From positions 62,001-126,000 of the forward strand of contig CALQKH020000006.1 in assembly GCA_943331105.2 (NCBI GenBank): a stretch of 64,000 bases of DNA, in the 5' to 3' direction. Numbering within the stretch: position 1 is the first letter of the stretch; each line of letters opens with the position of its first letter. Made by a program: the position numbers and the translations under genes. The notes beneath the pieces are model-generated. The model was not told where the DNA came from and did no database searches. It saw only the letters and a program-made list of their open reading frames with translations. Shown here piece by piece: positions 15,930 through 25,672 of the stretch. This DNA is from Akkermansia muciniphila (GTDB lineage: Bacteria > Pseudomonadota > Gammaproteobacteria > Burkholderiales > Burkholderiaceae_C).

Positions 15930-18494
15930 TTACATCGTGTCGATGAAGCTGCGCAGTTTGTCAGAGCGGCTGGGGTGCTTGAGCTTGCGCAGCGCCTTGG
16001 CCTCTATTTGACGGATGCGTTCGCGGGTCACATCAAATTGCTTGCCCACTTCTTCCAGGGTGTGGTCGGTGGACATCTCGATGCCAAAACGCATGCGCAG
16101 CACTTTGGCTTCGCGGGGTGTCAGGCTGTCCAGGATGTCTTTGACCACATCGCGCAAGCCCGCTTGCAGCGCCGCGTCCATCGGGGCGGTGTGGGTGTTG
16201 TCTTCGATGAAGTCGCCCAAGTGGCTGTCGTCATCGTCACCGATCGGCGTTTCCATGGAGATTGGCTCTTTGGCGATCTTCATGATCTTGCGGATCTTGT
16301 CTTCCGGAATCTCCATCTTCTCGGCCAGGATGGAGGCATCGGGCTCAAAGCCAAATTCCTGCAGGTGCTGACGCGAGATGCGGTTCATCTTGTTGATGGT
16401 TTCGATCATGTGCACCGGGATGCGGATCGTGCGGGCCTGGTCCGCAATGGAGCGGGTGATGGCCTGGCGGATCCACCAAGTGGCATAGGTCGAGAACTTG
16501 TAGCCCCGGCGGTATTCGAATTTGTCCACCGCCTTCATCAAACCGATGTTGCCTTCTTGGATCAAGTCGAGGAATTGCAGGCCGCGGTTGGTGTATTTCT
16601 TGGCGATCGAAATGACCAGACGCAGGTTGGCCTCGATCATCTCCTTCTTGGCATCACGGGATGAGCGTTCACCGGCGTTCATGCGTTTGTTGATGTCTTT
16701 CAGCTCATCGAGCGGCACAACCACTTGCGATTGCAGGTCGGTCAGTTTTTGCTGCAGGTCTTGCACCGGCGGGATGTTGCGGCCCATGACCGCGCTCCAG
16801 CTCTTGCCCGCAGCGGCTTGCTTTTCAATCCACTTGAGGTTGAGCAGGTGGGATGGAATGCGTTTGCCGTTCTTGTCACGGCCACTGAAATCGGCAATGA
16901 AGTTGTCTTGGGGGTAGCCGCACTTGTCCACAATGATGCGGCGCAGTTCGCGCTCTTTTTTGCGCACATCGTCGACCTGGCCACGCACCATGTCGCACAG
17001 CTTTTCAATGGTTTTGGCCGTGAATCGGATGGTCATCAGCTCTTCAGACAGGGCCGATTGCACCTTGATGTAGGCGGGTGTGCCCCAGCCTTCTTTGTCG
17101 TACACCTTGTGCACTTTTTCGAAGTACTCGGTGATGCGGTCAAAGCGTTCGAGGGCTTGGACTTTGAGCTCTTCGAGTTTTTTGGTCAGGGCTTTGGAGC
17201 CGCCTTTGCCATCGTCGTCATCGGCTTCGTCGAATTCGTCGAAGTCTTCTTCGGCCACGTAATCGTCGGCTTCGTTCAGGTTGGCAAAGCCATCCACCAC
17301 AGTCGAGATGACGATCTTGCCTTCGCGGATTTCGTTGGCCAGGCGCAGAATTTCGGCGATGGTCGCAGGCGATGCGCTGATCGCGGCCATCATGTCCATC
17401 AAGCCGCCTTCGATGCGTTTGGCGATTTCGATCTCGCCTTCGCGTGTCAGCAGTTCCACGGTGCCCATCTCGCGCATGTACATGCGGACCGGGTCGGTGG
17501 TGCGGCCGAATTCGCTGTCCACGGTGGACAAGGCGGCTTCTGCGGCTTCTTCGGCTTCTTCTTCGGTCGAGCCTGTGGGGGCGTTGTCCGTGATGATCAG
17601 GCTTTCGGCGTCAGGCGTTTGCTCGTAGACCGCCACACCCAGGTCATTCAGGGTGGCGATCACCACTTCCAGGGTTTCGGCATCGACCAATTTGTCGGGC
17701 AAGTGGTCGCTGATCTCGCCGTTGGTCAGGTAGCCGCGGGTCTTGCCCAGCTTAATCAGGGCTTTGAGACGGTCGCGGCGCTGTTTCATTTCGGCTTCGG
17801 TCAGGACGGTTTCGTCCAAACCAAATTCCTTCATCAAGGCGCGCTCTTTGGCCTTGCTGATCTTCATGCGCAGAGGCTTGACCTTTTCGCCCGTCTCCGA
17901 CACGTTGTCGGCGACAGGTTCGCCTTGCAGGTCTTCTTCAAGGGCCGCCAGTTCGAGTTCTTCCTCAAGACTCGGCTCGGCGATGCTGCCTTTCTTTTTG
18001 GGGCCACGTTTGGCGCCCGTAGTGACTTTGACCGGAGCGGCTTTGAGTGGAGCGGCTTTTTTGGCCGCGGGTTTTTTCTCTTCTGCTGGCGCAGCGACTT
18101 TGGCTGCTTTGGCCGTTTTTTTCACTTCCACTGCAGGTGCAGCTTCTTTGGCTTTGGCGACAGGGGTTTTTTCAATGGCTTCAGATTTCTTGGCGGGCAC
18201 GGATGCAGCTTTCTTCACAGGCTTGACAGGAGTCGCCGGTTTCGCCGATGTCTTGAGCTTGCTGGGGACCGCTTTGGCTGCCGGTGTTGCTGCGGGTTTT
18301 GCAGCAAGCTTGGCAGTTGCTTTGGCCTTGCTCACCACAGGGGCGGGCTTTTTGGCCGGTGCTTTGGCGATCACCTTGCTGGCAGCTTTGGGCACAGCGG
18401 CAGGCGCGGGTGCTTTTTTGGCAGCGGAAGCTTTGACAACGGTTTTGGATTTGGCAGCGGCCTGGGCAGGCTTCTTCGAATTTTGAGCAGGCAT
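15930..18494 (-). CDS. rpoD: RNA polymerase primary sigma factor (sigma-70)
   Basis: Housekeeping sigma factor, 854 residues. The first 190 or so residues form an Ala/Lys/Pro-rich extension of low complexity, a usual trait of burkholderialean RpoD. Region 1.1 follows ([19 protein letters not shown]), then region 1.2 ([11 protein letters not shown]), an acidic non-conserved insert (about 420-440), region 2 ([33 protein letters not shown]), region 3, and region 4 with the -35-binding helix ([20 protein letters not shown]). GAGGTG precedes the ATG. dnaG, the usual neighbour in many bacteria, is not adjacent. Confidence 0.97.
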   Translation of the reverse strand: MPAQNSKKPAQAAAKSKTVVKASAAKKAPAPAAVPKAASKVIAKAPAKKPAPVVSKAKATAKLAAKPAATPAAKAVPSKLKTSAKPATPVKPVKKAASVPAKKSEAIEKTPVAKAKEAAPAVEVKKTAKAAKVAAPAEEKKPAAKKAAPLKAAPVKVTTGAKRGPKKKGSIAEPSLEEELELAALEEDLQGEPVADNVSETGEKVKPLRMKISKAKERALMKEFGLDETVLTEAEMKQRRDRLKALIKLGKTRGYLTNGEISDHLPDKLVDAETLEVVIATLNDLGVAVYEQTPDAESLIITDNAPTGSTEEEAEEAAEAALSTVDSEFGRTTDPVRMYMREMGTVELLTREGEIEIAKRIEGGLMDMMAAISASPATIAEILRLANEIREGKIVISTVVDGFANLNEADDYVAEEDFDEFDEADDDDGKGGSKALTKKLEELKVQALERFDRITEYFEKVHKVYDKEGWGTPAYIKVQSALSEELMTIRFTAKTIEKLCDMVRGQVDDVRKKERELRRIIVDKCGYPQDNFIADFSGRDKNGKRIPSHLLNLKWIEKQAAAGKSWSAVMGRNIPPVQDLQQKLTDLQSQVVVPLDELKDINKRMNAGERSSRDAKKEMIEANLRLVISIAKKYTNRGLQFLDLIQEGNIGLMKAVDKFEYRRGYKFSTYATWWIRQAITRSIADQARTIRIPVHMIETINKMNRISRQHLQEFGFEPDASILAEKMEIPEDKIRKIMKIAKEPISMETPIGDDDDSHLGDFIEDNTHTAPMDAALQAGLRDVVKDILDSLTPREAKVLRMRFGIEMSTDHTLEEVGKQFDVTRERIRQIEAKALRKLKHPSRSDKLRSFIDTM

Positions 18495-18826
18495 GAACGA
18501 ACACCTCAGAACATCAAAACAAACAAGGAAACGGACACAGTCTGCGCCAAATACATCCCGGCGCGGGCGTGGGTTTAAGACACAGATCTAGGCCTGTATT
18601 GGCGTTCAATCTGCTATGGCAAGGTGGTGGGCGAACATTTGGTGTGCAGTCCTTGCGGAACGGTGACCTGCCCACATGGGGGCATTGCGCTGATGGCGGT
18701 GGTCTAGCCGGAGGTGCTGCTGTCGCTCTTGCCGAAAAAATGGATTATACCCAAAGACCGATGGACAGTGCTGGGTAACGGGTAGTTTTAGGCGGAGGGT
18801 TTGGGCCTCAACTTGAAAGTCGGTGC
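18495..18826. other. 332-base intergenic region: rpoD promoter and long leader
   Basis: No credible protein gene. On the minus strand it holds a TATAAT box and then about 245 bases of untranslated leader before rpoD. The leader has several GC-rich self-complementary stretches, such as around 18555-18570 and 18670-18690, but I recognise no known RNA family. Confidence 0.5.
18744..18749 (-). promoter_or_regulatory. Probable -10 box of the rpoD promoter
   Basis: A perfect TATAAT on the minus strand. The -35 region 16-18 bases upstream is poor (AGCACT or neighbours). Predicted start lies about 245 bases before the rpoD ATG. Confidence 0.4.
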
Positions 18827-19423
18827 TCAGCGGGCAGGCCGAATGGCGGATTTGGGTCGAAACGCTTGGCAGACCTCGTCCTTGGTTTCCATGTAAGGGC
18901 CGCCAATCAAATCGATGCAATAGGGCACGGCCGCAAAAATGCCATGCACCACCGGTTTGCCGTCTGCGCCTTTCAGGCCTTCCAGCGTTTCAGCAATCGA
19001 TTTGGGCTGCCCCGGCAGGTTGATGATCAGGCTCTGGCCCCGGATGACGGCCACCTGGCGTGACAGGATCGCGGTCGGCACAAACTTCAGGCTGATCTGG
19101 CGCATTTGTTCGCCAAATCCGGGCATTTCCTTGTCGGCCACAGCCAGTGTGGCTTCGGGGGTGACATCGCGCAGGGCAGGGCCTGTGCCGCCGGTGGTGA
19201 GCACCAAGCTGCAACCTGCATTGACCAGTTCGATCAGCGTGGCGCTGATGCGGTCTTTTTCGTCGGGGATCAGGCGCGGCTCGAAGCTGATCGGGTTGTG
19301 CAGCGCACGGGTCAACCAGTCTTGCAATGCAGGCAGGCCTTTGTCTTCGTACACACCCGTACTGGCGCGGTCACTGATGGACACGATGCCAATCTTGATG
19401 GGATCAAACTGGGATTCACTCAT
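18827..19423 (-). CDS. mog: Molybdopterin adenylyltransferase
   Basis: Adenylates molybdopterin before molybdenum insertion in molybdenum cofactor synthesis; cytoplasmic, trimeric in the family. The protein is about 198 residues with the MoaB/Mog fold: IGIVSISDRASTGVYEDKG at the N-terminus, the TTGGTGPALRDVTPEA substrate loop in the middle, and INLPGQPKSIAETLEG, matching the family's LPGxP loop. ATG 19423 is chosen over 19450 because it overlaps the darP stop by 8 bases (ATGAGTGA), with GGAA upstream. No other moa/moe genes are in the window. Confidence 0.92.
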   Translation of the reverse strand: MSESQFDPIKIGIVSISDRASTGVYEDKGLPALQDWLTRALHNPISFEPRLIPDEKDRISATLIELVNAGCSLVLTTGGTGPALRDVTPEATLAVADKEMPGFGEQMRQISLKFVPTAILSRQVAVIRGQSLIINLPGQPKSIAETLEGLKGADGKPVVHGIFAAVPYCIDLIGGPYMETKDEVCQAFRPKSAIRPAR

Positions 19424-20075
19424 CTTCCGATTCCTCTTCAGGGGCCTCATCGCTTTGGCCGTCCGTCAGCACACTGCGCACCAGCTTGAAGAGCTCGCGG
19501 TAGGCACGGCCTTGGCGCGGTGCAAGGCCTTGAGAGACGGCCGCGTTGGTCACGGGCACGGCGTCCTTGCGGGCCTGGCGCACCAAGGCACGCAGTTGCT
19601 GGATGTCGGTTTGGGGGTGGTGCGCCAGCCATTCGCCCACGGCCGCGTCGTCGGCGATCAGGCGGTCGCGCCAGGCTTCGGCCAGGTGCAGGGCTTGGGT
19701 GTCTTTGGCGCTGCCCAAACGTTGAATATCGAGGGCTTCGCGCACGGCCTGCAGGGTTTCGGGGCTGAGCAGACGCATTTGCTTGCCGATGAACTGCATC
19801 TGACGGCGCTTGCCTTCAAAGTTGGTGATGCGTTTGGCTTCGGCCAGGCCATCGACCAGTTTGTCGGGCAAAGCGAGGCCATCCATCAGATCGCGGCGCA
19901 GGGTGAGCAATGCGGTACCCAGTTCTTGCAGTTCGGTGCTTTCGCGCTTGAGTTCGGTGCGGCTCGGACCATCCAGGCCGCCCTTGAGCTCGCGCTTGTA
20001 CTCCAGGTCGAGTTCGCTGCCTTCGGCAACAAACTGACCGCGGACGAAATAGCCTTTTTTGGGTTTACGGGACAT
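19416..20075 (-). CDS. darP: Ribosome biogenesis factor DarP (YjgA, DUF615)
   Basis: Assembly factor for the 50S ribosomal subunit, about 219 residues, helical and strongly charged. It begins MSRKPKKGYFVRGQFVAEGS and ends in an acidic tail, as usual for the family. ATG 20075 is chosen; an upstream in-frame start at 20123 adds a segment not seen in homologues. It is divergent from pmbA, a pairing common in Proteobacteria, and overlaps mog by 8 bases. Confidence 0.9.
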   Translation of the reverse strand: MSRKPKKGYFVRGQFVAEGSELDLEYKRELKGGLDGPSRTELKRESTELQELGTALLTLRRDLMDGLALPDKLVDGLAEAKRITNFEGKRRQMQFIGKQMRLLSPETLQAVREALDIQRLGSAKDTQALHLAEAWRDRLIADDAAVGEWLAHHPQTDIQQLRALVRQARKDAVPVTNAAVSQGLAPRQGRAYRELFKLVRSVLTDGQSDEAPEEESEDE

Positions 20076-20178
20076 GACTGGGGAAACTCGTTCTTGTATG
20101 CAGCGCAAGCGGCTGGGTGACAAGTATCATAGCGGCCACTGCGGGCCCAGCGTCCGCCATTTTTTCGAGATTCTTTCT

Positions 20179-21576
20179 GTGAATAAAAACGCCCCCGCCA
20201 CCGCAACACATGCGCATGCCCACGACGGTTTCAGTTACTCGCGCGACCATTTTGAAGACTTGGTCGACACCGCCTTGGCGCATGCCAAAAAACTGGGTGC
20301 CACCAATGCAGGAGCCGAGGCTTCAGAGGGTTGCGGTCTGTCGGTCAGTGTGCGCAAGGGCGAGCTGGAAAACGTGGAGCGCAACCGTGACAAGTCGCTG
20401 GGCGTGACGGTGTATGTGGGCCACCGCCGGGGCAATGCCAGCACCTCGGATTTCTCCAAGGCAGCCATTGAGCGGACTGTACAAGCGGCCTATGACATCG
20501 CCCGCTTCACCGCCGAAGACCCGACTGCCGGCTTGCCCGATGAGGCCGACATCGAAACGAACCACCGCGATCTGGATTTGTTCCATCCTTGGAGCATCAA
20601 CAGCGAAGAGGCCGCTCGCATTGCTTTGCAATGCGAAGCCGCAGCGCTCAAAACCAGCCGCCGCATCACCAACAGCGACGGCGCGGCCGTATCGGCCCAG
20701 CAGAGCCACTTTTTCAGCGCCCACACGCATGGCTTTCGGGGTGGTTATGCCAGCTCGCGCCACAGCGTCTCGGTTGCACCGATCGCCAAGTTGCCGGGCC
20801 GCAATGCCGAGATGCAGCGCGATGCCTGGTACACCTCGATGCGCTCAGCCGACGAGTTGGCTTCTGTGGACGCGGTGGGCCGTTACGCCGCAGAGCGCGC
20901 CTTGTCCCGCTTGGGGGCGCGCAAGATCGCCACCACCGAATGCCCGGTGCTGTTTGAGTCGCCTGTGGCGGCAGGCTTGCTGGGCGGTTTTGTGCAGGCC
21001 GTGAGCGGCGGGGCGCTGTACCGCAAGAGCAGCTTTTTGCTCGACTCCTTGGGCAAAAAGGTGTTCCCCAAGCACATCGACATCGAAGAGGACCCTTTCA
21101 TCTTGCGCGGCAAAGGCAGTTCGCCCTTTGACGACGAAGGCGTGCGCTCGGCGCGCCGCCAAGTGGTCAAGGGCGGCCGTGTGGAGGGCTACTTTTTGTC
21201 GAGCTATTCGGCCCGCAAATTGGGCATGAAGACCACGGGTAACTCGGGCGGTTCGCACAACCTGTCCATGACTTCGCGCCTGACACAACCGGGTGACGAT
21301 CTCAACGCCATGCTGCAAAAGTTAGGCACGGGCTTGTTCGTGATCGAGCTGATGGGCCAGGGGGTGAACTACGTGACCGGTGACTATTCACGCGGGGCCA
21401 GCGGCTTTTGGGTGGAAAACGGGCAGATCGCTTACCCGGTGCACGAGATCACCATCGCGGGCAACCTCAAAGACATGTTCATGGGCATCGAGGCGGTGGG
21501 CGCTGACACCTACAACATGGGGGCCAAATCCACCGGCTCCATCTTGGTCAACCGCATGAAGCTGGCAGGCAGCTAA
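20179..21576 (+). CDS. pmbA: Metalloprotease PmbA (TldE)
   Basis: Subunit of the TldD/TldE metalloprotease, which matures microcin-like peptides and cleaves unfolded peptides. About 465 residues if the GTG at 20179 is the start. The frame is open upstream to 20059, but that stretch overlaps darP and lacks family similarity. TldE lacks the zinc-binding HExxxH of TldD, which agrees with this sequence. Conserved segments include GCGLSVSVRKGELENVE, AAGLLGGFVQAVSGGALYRKSSF, TGNSGGSHNL and GVNYVTGDYSRGASGFWVENG. The ribosome site is weak, so the start is the uncertain point. tldD is not in the window. Confidence 0.92.
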   Translation: MNKNAPATATHAHAHDGFSYSRDHFEDLVDTALAHAKKLGATNAGAEASEGCGLSVSVRKGELENVERNRDKSLGVTVYVGHRRGNASTSDFSKAAIERTVQAAYDIARFTAEDPTAGLPDEADIETNHRDLDLFHPWSINSEEAARIALQCEAAALKTSRRITNSDGAAVSAQQSHFFSAHTHGFRGGYASSRHSVSVAPIAKLPGRNAEMQRDAWYTSMRSADELASVDAVGRYAAERALSRLGARKIATTECPVLFESPVAAGLLGGFVQAVSGGALYRKSSFLLDSLGKKVFPKHIDIEEDPFILRGKGSSPFDDEGVRSARRQVVKGGRVEGYFLSSYSARKLGMKTTGNSGGSHNLSMTSRLTQPGDDLNAMLQKLGTGLFVIELMGQGVNYVTGDYSRGASGFWVENGQIAYPVHEITIAGNLKDMFMGIEAVGADTYNMGAKSTGSILVNRMKLAGS

Positions 21577-21589
21577 GGCCTGCCGCGCT

Positions 21590-22480
21590 GTGCAGGCCGA
21601 ACTTTTGGCGGCACTGGCCGCTTTGTCGTGGGCGGTGGGCAGTTTGTTTTCGGCTGCGGCCTCCAGCCGAATGGGTGCGTTTGCCTTCACCCGCTGGCGC
21701 TTGTTTTTTGCGCTGACCTTGCTGTGGGCGCTGGCGCTGTTCACCGGGCAATGGCGCAGCTTGGATGCCTCAAGCGTGGCCTTGCTGGCCTTGTCGGGCT
21801 TGATTGGCATCTTCATTGGCGACACCGCGCTGTTTGCCTGCATGAACCGTTTGGGGCCCCGCCGCAGTGGCGTGCTGTTTGCCACACATGCCTTGTTCTC
21901 GACTTTGCTGGCCTGGCTGTTTTTGGGCGAGACCCTGTGGGGTTGGACTTTGGTGGGTGGCAGCTTGCTGGTCTCGGGCGTGATGGTGGCGATTGTGTGG
22001 GGCCGCCGCGAGAGCGAGACCCATGCTTGGGAAAACACCCAAGGGTCTTTGTGGACAGGTGTTGTGCTGGGGCTGGTGGCGGCCTTGTGCCAGTCGGTGG
22101 CCACCTTGATGATCAAGCCCTTGATGGCCTCAGGGGTGGATACGGTGTCGGCTTCGGCGGTGCGCACCTCGGCCAGTTTCTTGGCGCACTTGGCGCTGCT
22201 GTGGGCCGGGGCTCAAGTGGCCAAAGTGCAAAACCCGTTGGATGCGAAGACCTTGTTCAACACCTGGGCCAGTGCCGCGGTGGCCATGGCACTGGGCATG
22301 ACCTTGATCTTGCAGGCGCTGCATACCGGGCAGGCCAATTTGGTCGGCATTTTCTCATCACTCACCCCCATCTTGCTTTTGCCGTTGCTGTGGGGTGTGT
22401 ACCGCCGGCGCCCAGCTTGGGGGGCTTGGGGTGGGGCGGTTTTGGCTGTGGCCGGGGCTGCGCTGATTTTGCAGGCCTGA
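21590..22480 (+). CDS. DMT-superfamily (EamA) transporter
   Basis: Inner-membrane protein of 296 residues with two EamA repeats and about ten hydrophobic helices, the standard form of drug/metabolite exporters. The start is a GTG 13 bases after pmbA. A poorly conserved short cytoplasmic insert (RRESETHAWENTQGS, about residues 143-157) separates the two halves. Substrate cannot be read from sequence; amino acids or other metabolites are typical of the family. Confidence 0.85.
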   Translation: MQAELLAALAALSWAVGSLFSAAASSRMGAFAFTRWRLFFALTLLWALALFTGQWRSLDASSVALLALSGLIGIFIGDTALFACMNRLGPRRSGVLFATHALFSTLLAWLFLGETLWGWTLVGGSLLVSGVMVAIVWGRRESETHAWENTQGSLWTGVVLGLVAALCQSVATLMIKPLMASGVDTVSASAVRTSASFLAHLALLWAGAQVAKVQNPLDAKTLFNTWASAAVAMALGMTLILQALHTGQANLVGIFSSLTPILLLPLLWGVYRRRPAWGAWGGAVLAVAGAALILQA

Positions 22481-22517
22481 TTGCCTTCAGAGCCCATCCA
22501 TCAGCCCCCTTGGCGCA

Positions 22518-22964
22518 TCAGCCTGCCAGCGCCGCCTTCACCGCTGCGGACACTTGGCCCATATCGGCCTTGCCCGCCAACTGGGCTTTGACGGCGCCCA
22601 TCACCTTGCCCATGTCACCTGGCCCTTTGGCACCCAACTTGGCCACGATGGCCTGCACGGCCGCTGTGACTTCTTCGGCCGACATGCGTGCAGGCAGGTA
22701 AGCCAACAACACAGCCATTTCGGCTTTTTCTTTGTCGGCCAAGTCCTGTCGAGCAGCTTGTTCAAAAGCGGCGATCGAGTCCTTGCGCTGTTTGATGAGT
22801 TTGTCCACGATGGCCACCACGGCCACATCGTCCAGTTCGATGCGCTCGTCCACTTCCTTTTGCTTCATGGCCGACAGCAGCAAGCGGATGGTGCCCAGAC
22901 GTTCGGCGTCTTTGGCCCGCATCGCGGTTTTCATGTCTTCGGTGATCTGTTCTTTCAGGCTCAT
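22518..22964 (-). CDS. GatB/YqeY domain-containing protein
   Basis: Cytoplasmic protein of 148 residues. The YqeY fold resembles the C-terminal tail of the GatB subunit of tRNA amidotransferase, but the free-standing protein has no settled role. It begins MSLKEQITEDMKTAMRAKDAERL, and ATG 22964 has GGAG upstream; an open extension to 23012 runs into the rpsU terminator. It lies directly downstream of rpsU, the usual rpsU-yqeY order in many bacteria (often followed by dnaG). Confidence 0.9.
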   Translation of the reverse strand: MSLKEQITEDMKTAMRAKDAERLGTIRLLLSAMKQKEVDERIELDDVAVVAIVDKLIKQRKDSIAAFEQAARQDLADKEKAEMAVLLAYLPARMSAEEVTAAVQAIVAKLGAKGPGDMGKVMGAVKAQLAGKADMGQVSAAVKAALAG

Positions 22965-23011
22965 GAAAGGCTCCAAGAATGGCAATTTAAAAAAGGAAAT
23001 CAGAAACAACA

Positions 23012-23041
23012 AAGCCCGCCTGAGCGTCCTCCAGCGGGCTT
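23012..23041 (-). terminator. Hairpin after rpsU
   Basis: AAGCCCGC (23012-23019) and GCGGGCTT (23034-23041) form an 8-bp stem around a 14-base loop. On the minus strand GTTGTTTC follows. It may attenuate read-through from rpsU into yqeY. Confidence 0.6.
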
Positions 23042-23077
23042 GTTTGCAGACCTTGTCAGGTCGTACAAATCAGAAGA

Positions 23078-23290
23078 TCAATACATCTTCTTGGGCAACT
23101 GCATGCTGCGCACGCGCTTGTAGTGGCGCTTGACGGCGGCCGACTTCTTGCGCTTGCGCTCAGTGGTGGGCTTTTCGTAAAACTCGCGGGCACGCAGGTC
23201 GGTCAGCAGGCCGAGTTTTTCGATGGTGCGCTTGAAGCGACGCAGGGCAACGTCAAACGGCTCGTTTTCTTTCACGCGGATGGTGGTCAT
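23078..23290 (-). CDS. rpsU: 30S ribosomal protein S21
   Basis: Small-subunit protein of 70 residues that helps base-pairing of mRNA with the 16S rRNA 3' end. Sequence begins [21 protein letters not shown] and ends in a basic tail ([17 protein letters not shown]), as in other S21 proteins. The ATG at 23290 is the family start; the open frame to 23326 is not coding. A TATAAT box lies about 130 bases upstream. Confidence 0.96.
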   Translation of the reverse strand: MTTIRVKENEPFDVALRRFKRTIEKLGLLTDLRAREFYEKPTTERKRKKSAAVKRHYKRVRSMQLPKKMY

Positions 23291-23418
23291 TGAATCAAAG
23301 TTTCCAAAAATGTGCCGGCTGCGCAAGCAAGGGAGATCGGGCCCTTGAAAGCCAGTTACGGCGGATCCCCGTCACGAACTAGTATTTGGCAGACGGGGGT
23401 TTGCCAGCAAAGCCTGTG

Positions 23419-23424
23419 ATTATA
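23419..23424 (-). promoter_or_regulatory. Probable -10 box of the rpsU promoter
   Basis: Perfect TATAAT on the minus strand, about 130 bases before the rpsU ATG. The -35 match at the right distance is poor, and the box is 19 bases from the stop of the next gene. Confidence 0.4.
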
Positions 23425-23442
23425 GCCATGAAATCCCAAAAT

Positions 23443-24708
23443 TCAGGCGTTATTGGCCTTTGAAAGGGGTAAAGCACCCTCTGCCAAGGCCTCTGCGCAC
23501 GCATGGCCACTGGCCCAGGCCCACTGAAAGTTGTAACCGCCCAGCCAACCCGTCACGTCCATCACCTCGCCAATGAAGTAGAGGCCCGGTTGTTTGGACT
23601 CCATGGTTTGCGATGACACATCGCGCGTGTCCACCCCGCCCAACGTGACTTCGGCCTTTTTGTAGCCTTCACTGCCCGTGGGCGTGAGCGTCCACTTGGA
23701 CAGTGCTTCGGCCAGTTTGTGCAAGGCCTTGTCGGGCACATCGGCAGCAGTGCGTTGCAAGGCCGGCTCTTGGCTCACCCAGGCTTCGGCCAAGCGGCTG
23801 GGCACGAGGGTGGCCAGCTCGTTGCCCAACAACTTTTTGGAGCGCAATTTGGCCTCTTGCAGACGCTCTGGCAGGTTCATGTCTGGCGCGAGGTTCAGGC
23901 GGATTGGCGTGCCTTCTTGCCAGTAACTCGAGATTTGCAAAACGCCCGGCCCGGACAAGCCCCGGTGCGTGAACAGCAGGTCCTCGTCAAAGTGCATTCG
24001 GGCCTTTTTCTCACCCGTCTCGATGCCCACGGGCAAGGCCAGACCGGACAATTGTGCATAGGGCGCCCAAGCGGCGCCATCAAAAGTCAAGGGCACCAGC
24101 CCGGGGCGTTGCGCCACCAGGCGCAGGCCAAACTGGCAGGCGATGCGGTAGCCCCAGTCGCTGGCGCCGATTTTGGGGATGGACAAGCCGCCTGTCGCCA
24201 CCACCAAAGACGTGGTCTGCAGGTGGCCATCGCTGGTGGCAAGGGTGTACCGGGTGCTTTCACCCGAAGGTGCAGGTTCACCAGGTTCGGCTTGTACCGA
24301 TTGGACGCTGCAGCCTGAGCGGATGTCTACGCCGCCTGCGGCACACTCGGACAGCAGCATGCGGATGATGTCTTCGGCCGTGTGGTCGCAAAACAGTTGG
24401 CCTTTGTGTTTTTCGTGGAAAGCGATGCCGTGTTTTTGCACCAGATCGATGAAGTCTTGCGGTGTGTAGCGCGACAGTGCCGAGCGGCAAAAGTGCGGGT
24501 TCTGGCTGATGAAGTGCTTTTGCGGGGCCGATGCGTCGAGCAAACGGTTGGTGAAATTGCAGCGCCCGCCGCCTGAAATGCGGATTTTTTCGGCGATTTT
24601 GTCGCTGTGGTCAATGACCAACACCTTCAGCCCGCGCTGGCCCGCCAAGCCCGCGCAAAACAAACCGGCAGCCCCGGCTCCCACGATCACCACATCCCAT
24701 GTACTCAT
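23443..24708 (-). CDS. HI0933/YhiN-like flavoprotein (NAD(P)/FAD-dependent oxidoreductase)
   Basis: Cytoplasmic FAD-binding protein of 421 residues of the HI0933-like group, often labelled aminoacetone oxidase or BaiN-like; physiological reaction uncertain. The N-terminal FAD motif is VVIVGAGAAGLFCAGLAGQRG (from about residue 5), followed by KIRISGGGRCNFTN, and the C-terminal FAD segment YFIGEVMDVTGWLGGYNFQWAWASG is the clearest family mark. The start ATG 24708 removes a short, non-conserved extension to 24741; no Shine-Dalgarno is evident. Confidence 0.87.
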   Translation of the reverse strand: MSTWDVVIVGAGAAGLFCAGLAGQRGLKVLVIDHSDKIAEKIRISGGGRCNFTNRLLDASAPQKHFISQNPHFCRSALSRYTPQDFIDLVQKHGIAFHEKHKGQLFCDHTAEDIIRMLLSECAAGGVDIRSGCSVQSVQAEPGEPAPSGESTRYTLATSDGHLQTTSLVVATGGLSIPKIGASDWGYRIACQFGLRLVAQRPGLVPLTFDGAAWAPYAQLSGLALPVGIETGEKKARMHFDEDLLFTHRGLSGPGVLQISSYWQEGTPIRLNLAPDMNLPERLQEAKLRSKKLLGNELATLVPSRLAEAWVSQEPALQRTAADVPDKALHKLAEALSKWTLTPTGSEGYKKAEVTLGGVDTRDVSSQTMESKQPGLYFIGEVMDVTGWLGGYNFQWAWASGHACAEALAEGALPLSKANNA

Positions 24709-24759
24709 GGCGAAGGAGTGTAAGGGGGCAAGCGCCCACAACCCACGACGTCTGCAGGA

Positions 24760-25545
24760 TCAGGCGACCCGCTGCACCGAGGGGTTGGAATCAACCCGTT
24801 GCCAAGCCCGGGCCCCTTGCACCACATCGCCCACCACAATGATGCTGGGGCTTTGCAGTCGTTCGCTTTGTACGTTATGCACCAGTTCACCCAGTGTGGT
24901 CAGGACCTCGCGCTGCGTGGGCAAGCTGGCGTTTTGCACCACTGCCACAGGCGTTTGGGCAGGCAAGCCGCTGAGCAAGCCCTGGCAGATGTGCTCGAGG
25001 CTGCTCACGCCCATGTAAATGACCAGCGTGAGTTTGGCCTGCCTTGCGGTGGCCGCCAGTTGGGGCCAGTCGGTGCCGCTGTCACCAGGTTTGGCGTGGC
25101 CTGTGACGAACACCACGCCGTGGGCGTGTTCACGGTGTGTCAGCGAAGCGCCCAAGCTGCTCAGGCCCGCCAGGCCCGCGGTGATGCCATTGACCACCTC
25201 CACATCGATGCCGGCGGCACGCAGGTGCTCCACCTCTTCGCCGCCCCGGCCGAAAATGAAGGGGTCGCCACCTTTGAGGCGCACCACGCGTTCTCCCTCG
25301 TGCAGGGCGTTGATCATCAGTTTGTCGATGAAGGCCTGAGGCGTGCTTTGGCAGCCGCCACGCTTGCCGACGTGGACAATGCGTGCGGTGGGTGAGGCGT
25401 GGGCCAAAACAGCATCGTTCACCAAGTCGTCCACCAGCAACAAGGTGGCGTTGGCAATCGCTTTGACGGCTTTGAGGGTCAGCAGTTCAGGGTCGCCAGG
25501 ACCGGCTCCGACCAACGTGCAGCGGGAGGCAAAGTGAGGGCTCAT
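24760..25545 (-). CDS. cobA: Uroporphyrinogen-III C-methyltransferase
   Basis: Uses two S-adenosylmethionine molecules to methylate uroporphyrinogen III to precorrin-2, on the way to siroheme or cobalamin. 261 residues, a stand-alone SUMT without a CysG-type N-terminal domain. Signatures: LVGAGPGDPELLTLKA at the N-terminus, GKRGGCQSTPQ, RLKGGDPFIFGRGGEE and NGITAGLAGLSSLGASLTHRE. A solitary SUMT is usually linked to siroheme for nitrite or sulfite reductase, but no such gene adjoins it here. Confidence 0.92.
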   Translation of the reverse strand: MSPHFASRCTLVGAGPGDPELLTLKAVKAIANATLLLVDDLVNDAVLAHASPTARIVHVGKRGGCQSTPQAFIDKLMINALHEGERVVRLKGGDPFIFGRGGEEVEHLRAAGIDVEVVNGITAGLAGLSSLGASLTHREHAHGVVFVTGHAKPGDSGTDWPQLAATARQAKLTLVIYMGVSSLEHICQGLLSGLPAQTPVAVVQNASLPTQREVLTTLGELVHNVQSERLQSPSIIVVGDVVQGARAWQRVDSNPSVQRVA

Positions 25546-25672
25546 GTGCGTTCAAAAATCAGATCAGTCAATCAATCGATCCAATTTTCTGATCTAACAA
25601 TGCTTGCGCCAAATACTTTATTGGCATAAAGCAAATGACGCAGGCCGTTGGCGGGCCCAGCTGTGGCGACCT

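Noticed and set aside
16725..18578. A 617-residue plus-strand frame opposite rpoD, rich in Phe, Gly and Leu
   Set aside because: It is the antisense of the Ala/Lys-rich N-terminus and conserved regions of RpoD.
18555..18800. Possible 6S or other small RNA upstream of rpoD
   Set aside because: I could not match the sequence to a known RNA structure; reported only as a long leader.
25561..25595. AGATCAG ... CTGATCT inverted repeat between cobA and the ModA-like gene
   Set aside because: The 21-base spacer and short arms make it weak as an operator, and no T run supports a terminator.
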